From: Arenicola marina
Taxonomy: Eukaryota > Annelida > Polychaeta > Arenicolidae
Reading direction: 5' to 3'
Length of the DNA stretch: 64,000 nucleotides
NCBI GenBank assembly: GCA_964019135.1
Contig: OZ025260.1
Coordinates: forward strand, 18,408,254 to 18,472,253
Shown here piece by piece: positions 29,901 through 44,848 of the stretch (within the stretch, counting starts at the first letter, position 1; each line of letters opens with the position of its first letter). The notes below the pieces were generated by a model. The model was not told the DNA's origin. It saw only the letters and a program-made list of their open reading frames with translations, and did no database searches. The translations under genes and the position numbers were made by a program.

Positions 29901-32252
29901 CTTGTGTGACGGTGTTACCATTAGAAAACAGTGTACTTGTGTGACGGTTTTACCATTACTGTGAGATTGTACATGTGTGACGGTGTTACCATTGCAGTGA
30001 GAGTGTGCATGTGTGACGGTGTTACCATTACAATGAGAGTGTACTTGTGTGACGGTGTAACCATTACAGTGATAGTGTACATGTGTGACGGTGTTACCAT
30101 TAGAAAAGAGTGTATTTGTGTCACGGTGTTACCATAACAGTGAGAGTGTACTTGTGTGACGGTGATACCAATATAGTGAGAGTGTACATGCGTGACGGTG
30201 TTACCACTACAGTGCGAGTGTACATGTGTGACGGTGTTACCATTACAATGAAAGTGTACATTGGTGACAGTGTTACCATCAGAGAAGAATGTACTTGGGT
30301 GACGGTGTTACCATTACAGTGAGAGCGTACTTGTGTGACGGTGTTACCATTAGAGAAGAGTGTACTTGTGTGACGGTGTTACCATTACAGTGACAGGTGT
30401 AAATGTGTGACGGTGTTACCATTACAGTGAGAGTGTACATGTGTGACAGTGTTACCATTACAGTGAGAGTGTACTTGTGTGACGGTGTTACGATTACAGT
30501 GAGAGTGTACATGTGTGACGGTGTTAGCATTAGAGAAGAGTGTTCTTCTGTGACGGTGTTACCATTACAGTGAGAGTGTACGTTTTGTGACGGTGTTACC
30601 ATTACAGTGAGAGTGTACTTGTGTGACGGTGTTACCATTACAATGAAAGTGTACATGTGTGACAGTGTTACCATCAGAGAAGAGTGTACTTGTGTGACGG
30701 TGTTACCATTACAGTGAGAGCGTACTTGTGTGACGGTGTAACCATTACAATGAGAGTGTACAGGTGTGACGGTGTTACCATTAGAAAAGAGTGTACTTGT
30801 GTGACGGTGTTACCATTAGAGACGAGTGTCCTTGTGCGACGGTGTTACCATTAGAGAAGAGTGTACTTGTGTGACGGTGTTACCATTAAAGAAGAGTGTA
30901 CTTGTGTGACGGGGTTACCATTACAGTGAGAGCGTACTTGTGTGACGGACTTACCATTAGAGGATAGTGTACTTGTGTGACGGTGTTACCATTACAGTGG
31001 GAGTGTACATGTGTAACAGGGTTACCATTACAGTGAGAGTGTACATGTGTGGCGGTGTTGCCATTACAGTGAGAGTGTACAAGTGTGACGGTGTTACCAT
31101 GAGAGGATAGTGTACTTGTGTGACGGTGTTACCATTACAGTGAGATTGTACTTGTGTGACGGTGTTACCATTACAGTGAGATTGTACTTGTGTGACGGTG
31201 TTACCATTACAGTGAGATTGTACATGTGTGACGGTGTTGCCATTACAGTGAGAGTGTATATTGTGACGGTGTTACCATTACCGCGAGAGTGTACGTGTGT
31301 GATGGTGTTATCATTAGAAAAGAGTGTACTTGTGTGACGGTGTTACCATTAGAAAAGAGTGTACTTGTGTGACGGTGTTACCATTACAGTGAGATTGTAC
31401 ATGTGTGGCGGGGTTGCCATTACAGTGAGAGTGTACATGTGTGACGGTGTTACCATTAGAGGATAGTGTACTTGTGGGACGGTGTTACCATTACAGTGAG
31501 ATTGTACTTGTGTGACGGTCTTACCAATACAGTGAGAGTGTACATGTTTGACGGTTTTGCCATTACAGTGAGAGTGTACATTGTGACCGTGTTACCATTA
31601 CCGCGAGAGTGTACGTGTGTGACGGTGTTACCAGTAGAAAAGAGTGTACTTGTGTGACGGTGTTACCATTAGAAAACAGTGTACTTGTGTGACGGTGTTA
31701 CCATTAGAAAACAGTGTACTTGTGTGACGGTTTTACCATTACTGTGAGATTGTACATGTGTGACGGTGTTACCATTGCAGTGAGAGTGTGCATGTGTGAC
31801 GGTGTTACCATTACAATGAGAGTGTACTTGTGTGACGGTGTAACCATTACAGTGATAGTGTACATGTGTGACGGTGTTACCATTAGAAAAGAGTGTATTT
31901 GTGTCACGGTGTTACCATAACAGTGAGAGTGTACTTGTGTGACGGTGATACCAATATAGTGAGAGTGTACATGCGTGACGGTGTTACCACTACAGTGCGA
32001 GTGTACATGTGTGACGGTGTTACCATTACAATGAAAGTGTACATTGGTGACAGTGTTACCATCAGAGAAGAATGTACTTGGGTGACGGTGTTACCATTAC
32101 AGTGAGAGCGTACTTGTGTGACGGTGTTACCATTAGAGAAGAGTGTACTTGTGTGACGGTGTTACCATTACAGTGACAGGTGTAAATGTGTGACGGTGTT
32201 ACCATTACAGTGAGAGTGTACATGTGTGACAGTGTTACCATTACAGTGAGAG
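28687..32252 (+). repeat. 1.78-kb tandem duplication in the satellite
   Basis: The offset is 1,783 bp without change: 28,687-30,469 matches 30,470-32,252. Marker variants such as CTTGTGGGACGG and ACATGTTTGACGG appear in both copies. It overlaps the right copy of the 2.0-kb duplication, so it arose later. Confidence 0.87.
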
Positions 32253-35200
32253 TGTACATATGTGACGGTGTTACCATTACGGTGAGAGTGTACATGTGTG
32301 ACGGTGTTAGCATTAGACAAGAGTGTACTTGTGTGACGGTGTTACCATTACAGTGAGAGTGTACATGTGTGACGGTGTTACCATTAGAGAAGAGTGTACT
32401 TGTGTGATGGTGTTACCATTACAGTGATAGTGTACGTTTTGTGACGGTGTTACAATTACAGTGAGAGTTACATGTGTGACGGTGTTACCATTACAATGAG
32501 AGTGTACATGTGTGACGGTGTTACCATTAGAGACGAGTGTACTTGTGTGACGGTGTTACCATTACGGTGAGAGTGTACATGTGTGACGGTGTTAGCATTA
32601 GACAAGAGTGTACTTGTGTGACGGTGTTACCATTACAGTGAGAGTGTACATGTGTGACGGTGTTACCATTAGAGAAGAGTGCACTTGTGTGTCGGTGTTA
32701 CCATTAGAGAAGAGTGTACTTGTGTGACGGTGTTACCATTACAGTGACAGGTGTAAATGTGTGACGGTGTTACCATTACAGTGAGAGTGTACATGTGTGA
32801 CAGTGTTACCATTACAGTGAGAGTGTACATATGTGACGGTGTTACCATTACGGTGAGAGTGTACATGTGTGACGGTGTTAGCATTAGACAAGAGTGTACT
32901 TGTGTGACGGTGTTACCATTACAGTGAGAGTGTACATGTGTGACGGTGTTACCATTACAGTGAGAGTGTACATGTGTGACGGTGTTACCGTTAAAATGAG
33001 AGTGTACTTGTGTGACGGTGTTACCATTACAGTGATAGTGTACATGTGTGACGGTGTTACCATTGGAAAAGAGTGTATTTGTGTCAAAGTGTTACCATAA
33101 CAGTGAGAGTGTACATGTGTGACGGTGTTACCATTACAGTGAGAGTGTACATATGTGAAGGTGCTACCATTACAGTGAGAGTGTACATATGTGAAGGTGT
33201 TACCATTACGGTGAGAGTGTACATGTGTGACGGTGTTACCATTACGGTGAGAGTGTACATGTGTGACGCTGTTACCATTAGAGAAGAGTGTACTTGTGTG
33301 ACGGTGTTACCATTACAGTGATAGTGTACGTTTTGTGACGGTGTTACCATTACAGTGAGAGTGACATGTGTGACGGTGTTGCCATTACAATGAGAGTGTA
33401 CATGTGTGACGGTGTTACCATTAGAGAAGAGTGTACTTGTACGACGGTGTTACCATTACAGTGAGAGCGTACTTGTGTGACGGTCTTACCATTAGAGGAT
33501 AGTGTACTTGTGTGACGGTGTTACCATTAGAGAAGAGTGTACTTGTGTGACGGTGTTACCATTACAGTGAGAGCGTACTTGTGTGACGGTCCTACCATTA
33601 GAGGATCGTGTACTTGTGTGACGGTGTTACCATTAGAGAAGAGTGTACTTGTGTGACGGTGTTACCATTACAGTGGGAGTGTACATGTGTAACGGGGTTA
33701 CCATTACAGTGAGAGTGTACATGTGTGGCGGTGTTGCCATTACAGTGAGAGTGTACAAGTGTGACGGTGTTACCATGAGATGATATTGTACTTGTGTGAC
33801 GGTGTTACCATTAGAGAAGAGTGTACTTGTGTGACGGAGTTACCATTACAGTGAGATTGTACTTGTGTGACGGTGTTACCATTATAGTGAGAGTGTACAT
33901 GTGTGACGGTGTTGCCATTACAGTGAGAGTGTACATTGTGACGGTGTTACCATTACCGCGAGAGTGTACGTGTGTGACGGTGATATCATTAGAAAAGAGT
34001 GTACTTGTGTGACGGTGTTACCATTAGAAAAGAGTGTACTTGTGTGACGGTGTTACCATTACAGTGATAGTGTACATGTGTGACGGTGTTACCATGAGAA
34101 AAGAGTGTATTTGTGTCACCGTGTTACCATAACAGTGAGAGTGTACTTGTGTGACGGTGATACCATTATAGTGAGAGTGTACATGTGTGACGGTGTTACC
34201 ATTACAGTGAGAGTGTACATATGTGAAGGTGTTACCATTACAGTGATAGTGTACATGTGTGACGGTGTTACCATTACACTGAGAGTGTACTTGTGTGACG
34301 GTGTTACCATTACAGTGAGAGTGTACATGTGTGACGGTGTTAGCATTAGACAAGAGTGTACTTGTGTGACGGTGTTACCATTACAGTGAGAGTTACATGT
34401 GTGACGGTGTTACCATTACAATGAGAGTGTACATGTGTGACGGTGTTACCATTAGAGAAGAGTGTACTTGTGTGACGGTGTTACCATTACAGTGATAGTG
34501 TACGTTTTGTGACGGTGTTACCATTACAGTGAGAGTTACATGTGTGTTACCATTACAATGAGAGTGTACATGTGTGACGGTGTTACCATTAGAGAAGAGT
34601 GTACTTGTGTGACGGTGTTACCGTCACAGTGAGAGTGTACATGTGTGACGGTGTTACCATTACAGTGAGAGTGTACATGTGTGACGGTGTTACCATTACA
34701 ATGAGAGTGTACTTGTGTGACGGTGTTACCATTACAGTGAGAGTGTACATGTGTGACGGTGTTACCATTAGAGAAGAGTGTCTTTGTGTCACGGTGTTAC
34801 CATTACAGTGAGAGTGTACTTGTGTGACGGTGATACCATTACGGTGAGAGTGTACATGTGTGACGGTGTTACCATTACAATGAGAGTGTACTTGTGTCAC
34901 GGTGTTACCATTACAGTGATAGTGTACATGTGTGACGGTGTTACCATTAGAAAAGAGTGTATTTGTGTCACGGTGTGACCATAACAGTGAGAGTGTACTT
35001 GTGTGACGGTGTTACCATTACAGTGAGAGTGTACATATGTGAAGGTGTTACCATTACAGTGAGAGTGTACATATGTAAAGGTGTTACCATTACAGCGAGA
35101 GTGTACATGTGTCACGGTGTAACCATTACGGTGAGAGTGTGCATGTGTGACGCTGTTACCATTAGAGAAGAGTGTACTTGTGTGACGGTGTTACTATTAC

Positions 35201-36009
35201 AGTGAGAGTGTGCATGTGTGACGCTGTTACCATTACAGTGAGAGTGTACATATGTGAAGGTGTTACCATTACAGTGAGAGTGTACATATGTAAAGGTGTT
35301 ACCATTACAGTGAGAGTGTACATGTGTCACGGTGTAACCATTACAATGAGAGTGTACAGGTGTGACGGTGTTACCATTAGAGAAGAGTGTACTTGTGTGA
35401 CGGTGTTACCATTACAGTGAGAGCGTACTTGTGTGACGGTGTTACCATTAGAGAAGAGTGTACTTGTGTGACGGTGTTACCATTACAGTGAGAGCGTACT
35501 TGTGTGACGGTCTTACCATTAGAGGATAGTGTACTTGTGTGGCGGTGTTGCCATTACAGTGAGAGTGTACAAGTGTGACGGTGTTAGCATGAGAGGATAG
35601 TGTACTTGTGTGACGGTGTTACCATTACAGTGAGAGTGTACAAGTGTGACGGTGTTAGCATGAGAGGATAGTGTACTTGTGTGACGGTGTTACCATTACA
35701 GCGAGATTGTACTTGTGTGACGGTGTTACCATTACAGTGAGAGTGTACATGTGTGACGGTGTTGCCATTACAGTGAGAGTGTACATTGTGACGGTGTTAC
35801 CATTACCGCGAGAGTGTACGTGTGTGACGGTGTTACCATTAGAAAAGAGTGTACTTGTGTGACGGTGTTACCATTACAGCGAGATTGTACATGTGTGACG
35901 GTGTTACCATTACAGTGAGAGTGTACTTGTGTGACGGTGTTACCATTACAATAAGAGTGTATTGTGTGACGGTGTTACCATTACAGTGATATTGTACATG
36001 TGTGACCGT

Positions 36010-37907
36010 GTTACCATTAGAAAAGAGTGTATTTGTGTCACCGTGTTACCATCACAGTGAGAGTGTACTTGTGTGACGGTGATACCATTATTTTGAGAGT
36101 GTACATGTGTGACGGTGTTACCATTACAGTGAGAGAGTACATATGTGAAGGTGTTACCATTACAGTGATAGTGTACATGTGTGACGGTGTTACCATTACA
36201 GTGAGAGTGTACTTGTGTGACGGTGTTACGATTACAGTGAGAGTGTACATGTGTGACGGTGTTAGCATTAGAGAAGAGTGTTCTTCTGTGACGGTGTTAC
36301 CATTACAGTGAGAGTGTACATGTGTGACGGTGTCACCATTAGAGAAGAGTGTACTTGTGTGACGGTGTTACCATTACAGTGATAGTGTACTTGTGTGACG
36401 GTGTTACCATTCCAGTGAGAGCGTACTTGTGTCACGGTGTAACCATTACAATGAGAGTGTACAGGTGTGACGGTGTTACCATTAGAGAAGAGTGTACTTG
36501 TGTGACGGTGTTACCATTAGAGAAGGGTGTACTTATGTGACGGTGTTACCATTAGAGAAGAGTGTACTTGTGTGACGGTGTTACCATTAGAGCAGAGTGT
36601 ACTTGTGTGACGGTGTTACCATTAGAGAAGAGTGTACTTGTGTGACGGTGTTACCATTACAGTGAGAGCGTACTTGTGTGACGGTGTTACCATTAGAGGA
36701 TAGTGTACTTGTGTGGCGGTGTTACCATTAGAGAAAAGTGTACTTGTGTGACGGTGTTACCATTACAGTGGGAGTGTACATGTGTAACAGGGTTACCATT
36801 ACAGTGAGAGTGTACATGTGTGGCGGTGTTGCCATTACAGTGAGAGTGTACAAGTGTGACGGTGTTAGCATGAGAGGATAGTGTACTTGTGTGACGGTGT
36901 TACCATTACAGCGAGATTGTACTTGTGTGACGGTGTTACCATTACAGTGAGAGTGTACATGTGTGACGGTGTTGCCATTACAGTGAGAGTGTACATTGTG
37001 ACGGTGTTACCATTACCGCGAGAGTGTACGTGTGTGACGGTGTTACCATTAGAAAAGAGTGTATTTGTGTCACCGTGTTACCATCACAGTGAGAGTGTAC
37101 TTGTGTGACGGTGATACCATTATTTTGAGAGTGTACATGTGTGACGGTGTTACCATTACAGTGAGAGAGTACATATGTGAAGGTGTTACCATTACAGTGA
37201 TAGTGTACATGTGTGACGGTGTTACCATTACAGTGAGAGTGTACTTGTGTGACGGTGTTACGATTACAGTGAGAGTGTACATGTGTGACGGTGTTAGCAT
37301 TAGAGAAGAGTGTTCTTCTGTGACGGTGTTACCATTACAGTGAGAGTGTACATGTGTGACGGTGTCACCATTAGAGAAGAGTGTACTTGTGTGACGGTGT
37401 TACCATTACAGTGATAGTGTACTTGTGTGACGGTGTTACCATTACAGTGAGAGCGTACTTGTGTCACGGTGTAACCAATACAATGAGAGTGTACAGGTGT
37501 GACGGTGTTACCATTAGAGAAGAGTGTACTTGTGTGACGGTGTTACCATTAGAGAAGGGTGTACTTATGTGACGGTGTTACCGTTAGAGAAGAGTGTACT
37601 TGTGTGACGGTGTTACCATTAGAGCAGAGTGTACTTGTGTGACGGTGTTACCATTAGAGAAGAGTGTACTTGTGTGACGGTGTTACCATTACAGTGAGAG
37701 CGTACTTGTGTGACGGTGTTACCATTAGAGGATAGTGTACTTGTGTGGCGGTGTTACCATTAGAGAAAAGTGTACTTGTGTGACGGTGTTACCATTACAG
37801 TGGGAGTGTACATGTGTAACAGGGTTACCATTACAGTGAGAGTGTACATGTGTGGCGGTGTTGCCATTACAGTGAGAGTGTACAAGTGTGACGGTGTTAC
37901 CATGAGA
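36010..37907 (+). repeat. 1.03-kb tandem duplication in the satellite
   Basis: The offset is 1,032 bp: about 36,027-36,875 matches 37,059-37,907. The unusual ACCATTATTTTGAGAG monomer occurs in both copies. A handful of substitutions differ (for example near 36,413 versus 37,445). Confidence 0.83.
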
Positions 37908-38941
37908 GGATAGTGTACTTGTGTGACGGTGTTACCATTACAGTGAGATTGTACTTGTGTGACGGTGTTACCATTACAGTGAGATTGTACTTGTGTGACG
38001 GTGTTACCATTACAGTGAGAGTGTACATGTGTGACGGTGTTGCCATTACAGTGAGAGCGTACATTGTGACGGTGTTACCATTACCGCGAGAGTGTACGTG
38101 TGTGACGGTGTTATCATTGGAAAAGAGTGTACTTGTGTGACGGTGTTACCATTAGAAAAGAGTGTTCTTGTGTGACGGTGTTACCATTACAGTGAGATTG
38201 TACATGTGTGACGGTGTTACCATTACAGTGAGAGTGTACATGTGTGACGGTGTTACCATTACAATAAGAGTGTACTTGTGTGACGGTGTTACCATTACAG
38301 TGATAGTGTACATGTGTGACGGTGTTACCATTAGAAAAGAGTGTATTTGTGTCACCGTGTTACCATAACAGTGAGTGTACTTGTGTGACGGTGATACCAT
38401 TATAGTCAGAGTGTACATGTGTGACGGTGTTACCATTACAGTGAGAGTGTACATATGTGAAGGTGTTACCATTACAGTGATAGTGTACATGTGTGAGGGT
38501 GTTGCCATTACACTGAGAGTGTACTTGTGTGACGGTGTTACCATTACAGTGGGAGTGTACATGTGTGACGGTGTTCGCATTAGAGAAGCGTGTACTTGTG
38601 TGACGGTGATACCATTACAGTGAGAGTGTACATGTGTGACGGTGTTACCATTACAGTGAGAGTGTACATATGTGAAGGTGTTACCATTACAGTGATAGTG
38701 TACATATGTGACGGTGTTACCATTACAATGAGAGTGTACATGTGTGACGGTGTTACCATTACGGTGAGAGTGTCCATGTGTGACGGTGTTAGCATTAGAC
38801 AAGGGTGTACTTGTGTGACGGTGTTACCATTACAGTGAGAGTTACATGTGTGACGGTGTTACCATTACAATGAGAGTGTACATGTGTGACGGTGTTACCA
38901 TTAGAGAAGAGTGTACTTGTGTGACGGTGTTACCATTACAG

Positions 38942-41900
38942 TGATAGTGTACGTTTTGTGACGGTGTTACCATTACAGTGAGAGTTACATGTGTGTTACC
39001 ATTACAATGAGAGTGTACATGTGTGACAGTGTTACCACTACAATGAGTGTGTACTTGTGTGACGGTGTTACCGTTACAGTGAGAGTGTACATGTGTGACG
39101 GTGTTACCATTGCAGTGAGAGTGTACATGCGTGACGGTGTTACCATTACAATGAGAGTGTACTTGTGTGACGGTGTTACCATTACAGTGAGAGTATACAT
39201 GTGCGACGGTGTTACCATTAGAGAAGAGTGTATTTGTGTCACGGTGTTACGATTACAGTGAGAGTGTACTTGTGTGACGGTGATACCATTACAGTGAGAG
39301 TGTACATGTGTGACGGTGTTACCATTACAATGAGAGTGTACTTGTGTCACGGTGTTACCATTACAGTGATAGTGTACATGTGTGACGGTGTTACCATTAG
39401 AAAAGAGTGTATTTGTGTCACGGTGTGACCATAACAGTGAGAGTGTACTTGTGTGACGGTGTTACCATTACAGTGAGAGTGTACATATGTGAAGGTGTTA
39501 CCATTACAGTGAGAGTGTACATATGTAAAGGTGTTACCATTACAGTGAGAGTGTACATGTGTCACGGTGTAACCATTACGGTGAGAGTGTGCATGTGTGA
39601 CGCTGTTACCATTAGAGAGGAGTGTACTTGTGTGACGGTGTTGCTATTACAGTGAGAGTGTACATGTGTGACGGTGTTACCATTAGAAAAGAGTGTACTT
39701 GTGTGACGGTGTTACCGTTACAGTGAGAGTGTACATGTGTGACGGTGTTACCATTACAGTGAGAGTGTACATGTGTGACGGTGTTACCATTACAATGAGA
39801 GTGTACTTGTGTGACGGTGTTACCATTACAGTGAGAGTGTACATGTGTGACGGTGTTACCATTAGAGAAGAGTGTATTTGTGTCACGGTGGTTCCATTAC
39901 AGTTAGAGTGTACTTGTGTGACGGTGATACCATTACAGTGAGAGTGTACATGTGTGACGGTGTTACCATTACATTGAGAGTGTACTTGTGTGACGGTGTT
40001 ACCATTACAGTGAGAGTGTACATGTGTGACGGTGTTACCATTAGAGAAGAGTGTATTTGTGTCACGGTGTTACCATTACAGTGAGAGTGTACTTGTGTGA
40101 CGGTGATACCATTACAGTGATAGTGTACATGTGTGACGGTGTTACCAGTAGAAAAGAGTGTATTTGTGTCACGGTGTGACCATAACAGTGAGAGTGTACT
40201 TGTGTGACGGTGTTACCATTACAGTGAGAGTGTACATATGTGAAGGTGTTACCATTACAGTGAGAGTGTACATATGTAAAGGTGTTACCATTACAGTGAG
40301 AGTGTACATGTGTCACGGTGTAACCATTACGGTGAGAGTGTGCATGTGTGACGCTGTTACCATTAGAGAAGGGTGTACTTGTGTGACGGTGTAACTATTA
40401 CAGTGAGAGTGTACATGTGTGACGGTGTTACCATTAAAGTGAGAGTGTACATATGTGAAGGTGTTACCATTACAGTGAGAGTGTACATATGTAAAGGTGT
40501 TACCATTACAGTGAGAGTGTACATGTGTCATGGTGTAACCATTACAATGAGAGTGTACAGGTGTGACGGTGTTACCATTAGAGAAGAGTGTACTTGTGTG
40601 ACGGTGTTACCATTACAGTGAGAGCGTACTTGTGTGACGGTGTTACCATTAGAGAAGAGTGTACTTGTGTGACGGTGTTACCATTAGAGAAGAGTGTACT
40701 TGTGTGACGGTGTTACCATTACAGTGGGAGTGTACATGTGTAACAGGGTTACCATTACAGTGAGAGTTTACATGTGTGACGGTGTTACCATTACAGTGAG
40801 ATTGTACTTGTGTGACGGTGTTACCATTACAGTGAGAGTGTACATGTGTGACGGTGTTACCATTACCGCGAGAGTGTACGTGTGTGACGGTGTTATCATT
40901 AGAAAAGAGTGTACTTGTGTGACGGTGTTACCATTAGAAAAGAGTGTACTTGTGTGACGGTGTTACCATTACAGCGAGATTTTACATGTGTGACGGTGTT
41001 ACCATTACAATAAGAGTGTACTTGTGTGACGGTGTTACCATTACAGTGATAGTGTACATGTGTGACGGTGTTACCATTAGAAAAGAGTGTATTTGTGTCA
41101 CCGTGTTACCATAACAGTGAGAGTGTACTTGTGTGACGGTGATACCATTATAGTGAGAGTGTACATGTGTGACGGTGTTACCATTACAGTGAGAGAGTAC
41201 ATATGTGAAGGTGTTACCATTACAGTGATAGTGTACATGTGTGACGGTGTTACCATTACAGTGAGAGTGTACAGGTGTGACGGTGTTACCATTAGAGAAG
41301 AGTGTACTTGTGTGACGGTGTTACCATTAGAGAAGAGTGTACTTGTGTGACGGTGTTACCATTACAGTGATAGTGTACGTTTTGTGACGGTGTTACCATT
41401 ACAGTGAGAGTTACATGTGTGTTACCATTACAATGAGAGGGTACATGTGTGACAGTGTTACCATTACAATGAGTGTGTACTTGTGTGACGGTGTTACCGT
41501 TACAGTGAGAGTGTACATGTGTGACGGTGTTACCATTGCAGTGAGAGTGTACATGCGTGACGGTGTTACCATTACAATGAGAGTGTACTTGTGTGACGGT
41601 GTTACCATTACAGTGAGAGTATACATGTGCGACGGTGTTACCATTAGAGAAGAGTGTATTTGTGTCACGGTGTTACGATTACAGTGAGAGTGTACTTGTG
41701 TGACGGTGATACCATTACAGTGAGAGTGTACATGTGTGACGGTGTTACCATTACAATGAGAGTGTACTTGTGTCACGGTGTTACCATTACAGTGATAGTG
41801 TACATGTGTGACGGTGTTACGATTAGAAAAGAGTGTATTTGTGTCACGGTGTGACCATAACAGTGAGAGTGTACTTGTGTGACGGTGTTACCATTACAGT

Positions 41901-43790
41901 GAGAGTGTACATATGTGAAGGTGTTACCATTACAGTGAGAGTGTACATATGTAAAGGTGTTACCATTACAGTGAGAGTGTACATGTGTCACGGTGTAACC
42001 ATTACGGTGAGAGTGTGCATGTGTGACGCTGTTACCATTAGAGAGGAGTGTACTTGTGTGACGGTGTTGCTATTACAGTGAGAGTGTACATGTGTGACGG
42101 TGTTACCATTAGAAAAGAGTGTACTTGTGTGACGGTGTTACCGTTACAGTGAGAGTGTACATGTGTGACGGTGTTACCATTACAGTGAGAGTGTACATGT
42201 GTGACGGTGTTACCATTACAATGAGAGTGTACTTGTGTGACGGTGTTACCATTACAGTGAGAGTGTACATGTGTGACGGTGTTACCATTAGAGAAGAGTG
42301 TATTTGTGTCACGGTGTTACCATTACAGTGAGAGTGTACTTGTGTGACGGTGATACCATTACAGTGAGAGTGTACATGTGTGACGGTGTTACCATTACAA
42401 TGAGAGTGTACTTGTGTGACGGTGTTACCATTACAGTGAGAGTGTACATGTGTGACGGTGTTACCATTAGAGAAGAGTGTATTTGTGTCACGGTGTTACC
42501 ATTACAGTGAGAGTGTACTTGTGTGACGGTGATACCATTACAGTGATAGTGTACATGTGTGACGGTGTTACCAGTAGAAAAGAGTGTATTTGTGTCACGG
42601 TGTGACCATAACAGTGAGAGTGTACTTGTGTGACGGTGTTACCATTACAGTGAGAGTGTACATATGTGAAGGTGTTACCATTACAGTGAGAGTGTACATA
42701 TGTAAAGGTGTTACCATTACAGTGAGAATGTACATGTGTCACGGTGTAACCATTACGGTGAGAGTGTGCATGTGTGACGCTGTTACCATTAGAGAAGGGT
42801 GTACTTGTGTGACGGTGTAACTATTACAGTGAGAGTGTACATGTGTGACGGTGTTACCATTAAAGTGAGAGTGTACATATGTGAAGGTGTTACCATTACA
42901 GTGAGAGTGTACATATGTAAAGGTGTTACCATTACAGTGAGAGTGTACATGTGTCATGGTGTAACCATTACAATGAGAGTGTACAGGTGTGACGGTGTTA
43001 CCATTAGAGAAGAGTGTACTTGTGTGACGGTGTTACCATTACAGTGAGAGCGTACTTGTGTGACGGTGTTACCATTAGAGAAGAGTGTACTTGTGTGACG
43101 GTGTTACCATTAGAGAAGAGTGTACTTGTGTGACGGTGTTACCATTAGAGAAGAGTGTACTTGTGTGACGGTGTTACCATTACAGTGGGAGTGTACATGT
43201 GTAACAGGGTTACCATTACAGTGAGAGTTTACATGTGTGACGTTGTTACCATTACAGTGAGATTGTACTTGTGTGACGGTGTTACCATTACAGTGAGAGT
43301 GTACATGTGTGACGGTGTTACCATTACCGCGAGAGTGTACGTGTGTGACGGTGTTATCATTAGAAAAGAGTGTACTTGTGTGACGGTGTTACCATTAGAA
43401 AAGAGTGTACTTGTGTGACGGTGTTACCATTACAGCGAGATTTTACATGTGTGACGGTGTTACCATTACAATAAGAGTGTACTTGTGTGACGGTGTTACC
43501 ATTACAGTGATAGTGTACATGTGTGACGGTGTTACCATTAGAAAAGAGTGTATTTGTGTCACCGTGTTACCATAACAGTGAGAGTGTACTTGTGTGACGG
43601 TGATACCATTATAGTGAGAGTGTACATGTGTGACGGTGTTACCATTACAGTGAGAGAGTACATATGTGAAGGTGTTACCATTACAGTGATAGTGTACATG
43701 TGTGACGGTGTTACCATTACAGTGAGAGTGTACAGGTGTGACGGTGTTACCATTAGAGAAGAGTGTACTTGTGTGACGGTGTTACCATTA
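38942..43790 (+). repeat. 2.43-kb tandem duplication in the satellite
   Basis: The block from 38,942 repeats from 41,368 at an offset of 2,426 bp, which rises to 2,461 bp after one extra 35-bp monomer in the second copy near 43,110. This shows gain or loss of a single monomer since the duplication. Confidence 0.87.
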
Positions 43791-44848
43791 CAGTGAGAAC
43801 GTACTTGTGTGACGGTGTTACCATTAGAGAAGAGTGTACTTGTGTGACGGTGTTACCATTAGAGAAGAGTGTACTTGTGTGACGGTGTTACCATTAGAGA
43901 AGAGTGTTCTTGTGTGACGGTGTTACCATTACAGTGAGAGCGTATTGTGTGACGGTGTTACCATTAGAGAAGAGTGTACTTGTGTGACGGTGTTACCATT
44001 AGAGAAGAGTGTACTTGTGTGACGGTGTTACCATTACAGTGAGATTGTACTTGTGTGACGGTGTTACCATTAGAGAAGGGTGTACTTGTGTGACGGTGTT
44101 ACCATTACAGTGAAAGTGTAAATGTATGACGGTGTTACCATTACAATGAGAGGTTACATGTGTGACGGGTTACCATGAGAGAAGAGTGTACTTGTGTGAC
44201 GGTGCTACCATTACAGTGAGAGTGTACATGTGTAACGGGGTTACCATTACAGTGAGAGTGTACATGTGGGACGGAGTTACCATTACAGTGAGAGTGTACA
44301 TGTGTGACAGTGTTACCATTACAATGAGTGTGTACTTGTGTGACGGTGTTACCATTACAATGAGTGTGTACTTGTGTGACGGTGTTACCATTACAGTGAC
44401 AGTGTACTTGTGTGACGGTGATACCATTACTGTAATAACAGTGAGAGTGTACATGTGTGACGGTGTTACCATTACAGTGAGAGTGTACATATGTGAAGGT
44501 GTTACCATTACAGTGAGAGTGTACATTTGTGACGGTGTTACCATTACAATGAGAGTGTACATGTGTGACGGTGTTACCATTACGGTGAGAGTGTACATGT
44601 GTGACGGTGTTACCATTAGAAAAGAGTGTACTTGTGTGACGGTGTTACCATTACAGTGAGAGTGTATATGTGTGACGGTGTTGCCATTACAGTGAGAGTG
44701 TACATGGGTGACGGTGTTACCATTACAGTGAGAATGTGCATGGGTGACGGTGTTACCTTTACAGTGAGAGTGTATACGTATGAGGGTGTTACCATTACAG
44801 TGAGAGTGATCTTACCCTGGCGGACGCGCTGGTCCGCATAGCATTGAT

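Larger units (their letters stand above)
1..44808 (+). repeat. Giant 36-bp satellite array (left array)
   Basis: The whole stretch is head-to-tail monomers sharing the core TGTGACGGTGTTACCATTAC. The main class is 36 bp and ends in ACAGTGAGA; a second class of 35 bp ends in AGAGAAGA or AGAGGATA; minor classes have small deletions (for example ACATTGTGAC for ACATGTGTGAC). About 1,250 monomers fit. The array is cut by the left window edge, so its true length is greater. The 36-bp unit has no stop in one + frame (repeating VYMCDGVTITVR) and in two - frames, which gives many chance open frames; each 35-bp unit shifts the + frame and a TGA follows in the next 36-bp unit. I see no gene, transposon or other unique sequence anywhere in it. 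Confidence 0.97.

Noticed and set aside
1-44808. Long open frames repeating VYMCDGVTITVR (+) or MVTPSHMYTLTV and NGNTVTHVHSHC (-), up to 240 codons
   Set aside because: The 36-bp unit simply has no stop in these three frames, and 35-bp units end the + frame every few monomers. There is no start context, splice pattern or stable frame. The TxT-like beta pattern is suggestive of ice-binding repeats but is not enough.
1-44808. CRISPR array
   Set aside because: The repeats are contiguous without unique spacers, and the sequence is clearly animal nuclear DNA.
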